A stretch of DNA of 64,000 bases from Pycnococcus provasolii (Eukaryota > Chlorophyta > Pseudoscourfieldiophyceae > Pseudoscourfieldiales), in assembly GCA_049487715.1 (NCBI GenBank), contig CP150590.1, forward strand, positions 1-64,000, written 5' to 3'. The position numbers were made by a program, and so were the translations under genes. The notes under the pieces were generated by a model. The model ran no database searches. It was not told the origin of the DNA and worked only from the letters and a program-made list of their open reading frames with translations. Of the stretch, positions 62,401-64,000 are shown one piece after another (the first letter of the stretch is position 1; the number at the start of each line of letters is the position of its first letter).

Positions 62401-64000
62401 TTTCGCGCCTGGTCGTTCGGATTGAAGCATCGCGGTCGTCTCGCGCGCGCGGAGCGTACGTTGCGTCACATGCGCATGCGTCCTCAGGCGCTCGCGTTCA
62501 TGGCATGGAAGAGCGCGTTGAGGAACCGCGCAGTGATGCGTCGCGTTCTGCTTCGTGTGCGTCATCTTCGCGTGAGCGCAGCGTTCTACGGGTGGTCGTC
62601 TTCGATCGCCGAGACGGAGCGTCTCCGCGGCGTGTTCCGCACGACGATGCGTCGCATGGGCATGCGTTTGTTGTGGAGTGCGTATTCTTCGTGGGTATCT
62701 CTGCTGGACGTTCGTCAGTCGGAGCGCGCGTTGGCGCTGAAGGCTTTGCGCACGATCCGCATGGTGCGCGAGCGTCAGGCGTATGCCGGCTGGTCGGAAC
62801 ACGCGTCGTTGATGCGAACGCAGCGTTCCGTGCTGCGACGGTATATGTCGAAGCTGCGCAATATGACGGAGCATCGCGCGTTGACGGGCTGGCACGAGAC
62901 GGCGCAGATGCTGCGTCGTGATCGTTCTCGCGGTCGTCGTTCGCTTGCATTCTTCACGCACAGGTACCAGGCGCTTGCGTTTCGCGCCTGGTCGTTCGGA
63001 TTGAAGCATCGCGGTCGTCTCGCGCGCGCGGAGCGTACGTTGCGTCACATGCGCATGCGTCCACAGGCGCTCGCGTTCATGGCGTGGAAGAGCGCGTTGA
63101 GGAACCGCGCAGTGATGCGTCGCGTTCTGCTTCGTGTGCGTCATCTTCGCGTGAGCGCAGCGTTCTACGGGTGGTCGTCTTCGATCGCCGAGACGGAGCG
63201 TCTCCGCGGCGTGTTCCGCACGACGATGCGTCGCATGGGCATGCGTTTGTTGTGGAGTGCGTATTCTTCGTGGGTATCTCTGCTGGACGTTCGTCAGTCG
63301 GAGCGCGCGTTGGCGCTGAAGGCTTTGCGCACGATCCGCATGGTGCGCGAGCGTCAGGCGTATGCCGGCTGGTCGGAACACGCGTCGTTGATGCGAACGC
63401 AGCGTTCCGTGCTGCGACGGTATATGTCGAAGCTGCGCAATATGACGGAGCATCGCGCGTTGACGGGCTGGCACGAGACGGCGCAGATGCTGCGTCGTGA
63501 TCGTTCTCGCAGTTGTCGTTCGCTTGCATTCTTCACGCACAGGTACCAGGCGCTTGCGTTTCGCGCCTGGTCGTTCGGATTGAAGCATCGCGGTCGTCTC
63601 GCGCGCGCGGAGCGTACGTTGCGTCACATGCGCATGCGTCCTCAGGCGCTCGCGTTCATGGCATGGAAGAGCGCGTTGAGGAACCGCGCAGTGATGCGTC
63701 GCGTTCTGCTTCGTGTGCGTCATCTTCGCGTGAGCGCAGCGTTCTACGGGTGGTCGTCTTCGATCGCCGAGACGGAGCGTCTCCGCGGCGTGTTCCGCAC
63801 GACGATGCGTCGCATGGGCATGCGTTTGTTGTGGAGTGCGTATTCTTCGTGGGTATCTCTGCTGGACGTTCGTCAGTCGGAGCGCGCGTTGGCGCTGAAG
63901 GCTTTGCGCACGATCCGCATGGTGCGCGAGCGTCAGGCGTATGTTGGCTGGTCGGAACACGCGTCGTTGATGCGTGCTCAGCGAGGCATGCTGAGACGAT
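47474..64000 (+). CDS. Giant SFI1-like (centrin-binding) repeat protein, incomplete at the window edge, with three frame breaks
   Basis: It starts at ATG 47474 (GCCATGGCG) and continues past 64000, at least about 5,500 residues. Nearly the whole length is a helical repeat of about 33 residues with the SFI1 signature F..W (AFDGWHA, AFTSWNTK, AYVGWSEH), rich in Arg. SFI1 repeats bind centrin along a long helix at basal bodies and spindle poles, so the likely role is a centrosomal or flagellar-base fibre. Coding sense changes frame near 47680, 53850 and 60935. Segments: 47474-47686 in one frame, 47644-53919 in the second, 53804-61003 in the third, then about 60943 to 64000 open. The third break is a 4-base loss relative to the sister repeat copies. 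The breaks are lesions or sequence errors; an intron is possible at 53850 (CGCAG|GTATG). No non-repeat domain is visible except the short N-terminus. Confidence 0.75.
48700..51140 (+). repeat. Duplicated blocks and 99-bp units in the SFI1-like gene, part A
   Basis: A block at about 48711-49265 recurs at 50214-50768 (offset 1503 bases, 501 codons) with very few changes. A shorter copy lies at about 49557-49965 (offset 702). Between them are 99-bp units encoding SRMLQMRLGSAFDGWHAR. All offsets are multiples of three. Confidence 0.85.
54220..55270 (+). repeat. 99-bp and 198-bp arrays in the SFI1-like gene, part B
   Basis: The word GTCTCACGAAGCTTGTGCAA (minor variants) recurs every 99 bases from 54321 to about 54717. 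A 198-bp double unit (MKNQRTSARSAMRKMRNVLL then SLTKLVRRMRHVHVASAFD) then recurs about two and a half times to 55270. Confidence 0.9.
58469..60665 (+). repeat. 297-bp array: seven full copies and one partial
   Basis: Copies start at 58469, 58766, 59063, 59360, 59657, 59954, 60251 and 60548, an exact 297-base period. Each encodes 99 residues made of three 33-residue SFI1 units (ERAFTSW, ALALASW, RQAYVGW). Copies differ at only a few bases (for example GCG, ACG or ATG after TCGTGG). Confidence 0.97.
60647..64000 (+). repeat. 579-bp array: six copies, first damaged, last cut by the window
   Basis: The word CACAGGTACCAGGCGCTTGC starts copies at 60647, 61222, 61801, 62380, 62959 and 63538. Spacing is 579 bases (193 codons) except for the first, which is 575. 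From about 63941 the last copy switches back to the 297-bp type (GTTGGCTGG, CGTGCTCAGCGAGGC), so the array borders a further copy of the other family beyond the edge. Confidence 0.97.

Noticed and set aside
60853-63960. A 1035-codon open frame on the minus strand
   Set aside because: It is the antisense of the 579-bp SFI1 repeats. The repeat length is a multiple of three and the Arg-rich codons avoid stops on the other strand, so the frame stays open by periodicity alone.

Overview
The window is the left end of a eukaryotic nuclear chromosome. It opens with about 295 bases of CCCTAA telomere repeats and runs inward through about 20 recognisable protein genes on both strands. The gene content points to a small, intron-poor, starch-making green alga of prasinophyte type. 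Evidence: an ADP-glucose pyrophosphorylase small subunit with a plastid-type leader, a plant-like P5CS-type reductase domain, a plant-like SGPP sugar phosphatase, Ser-Pro-rich extracellular stretches like those of green-algal wall proteins, and TGTAA motifs (the chlorophyte poly(A) signal) just downstream of several stop codons. The TTAGGG telomere differs from the TTTAGGG of many green plants, so the lineage assignment is inference. I found no rRNA, tRNA or CRISPR array.

Layout. 0.3-8.1 kb: housekeeping and plastid/mitochondrial enzymes: a three-domain iota-type carbonic anhydrase, a Shewanella-like PPP phosphatase, gamma-glutamyl phosphate reductase (two introns proposed) and COQ7. 8.5-17.3 kb: a minisatellite, an unrecognised 485-residue protein, a frameshifted MYND-finger gene, a double-cupin protein, an orphan retrotransposon Gag-like gene and a WD40 protein with three near-identical repeats. 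18-27.7 kb: ribosomal protein eL8, an SGNH hydrolase, formyl-THF deformylase, a plastid membrane protein, a probable GPI-anchored protein and AGPase. 28-35 kb: one large three-exon receptor kinase. 36.4-45.4 kb: a secreted protein, a cathepsin-B-like pseudoprotease, an RluA pseudouridine synthase, an unrecognised gene, a gene fragment and SGPP. 45.4-47.4 kb: repeat-rich spacer. 47.5 kb to the window edge: one giant, incomplete SFI1-like (centrin-binding) repeat gene.

The most interesting locus is the receptor at 28.0-35.0 kb. It has a signal peptide, a YHYH domain, a right-handed beta-helix, a Ser-Pro tract, three thrombospondin-1 repeats and one membrane span. Inside the cell it has an all-helical region that resembles the HeLo/MLKL N-terminal bundle, followed by a non-RD TKL kinase. 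This arrangement suggests a recognition receptor wired to a membrane-acting or cell-death-like output; that is inference. The SFI1-like gene is second: about 165 units of about 33 residues, built from nested 99-, 297- and 579-bp arrays with three reading-frame breaks. Other genes are connected by compartment rather than by operon: carbonic anhydrase and AGPase fit plastid carbon capture and storage, and COQ7 and PurU fit mitochondrial metabolism.
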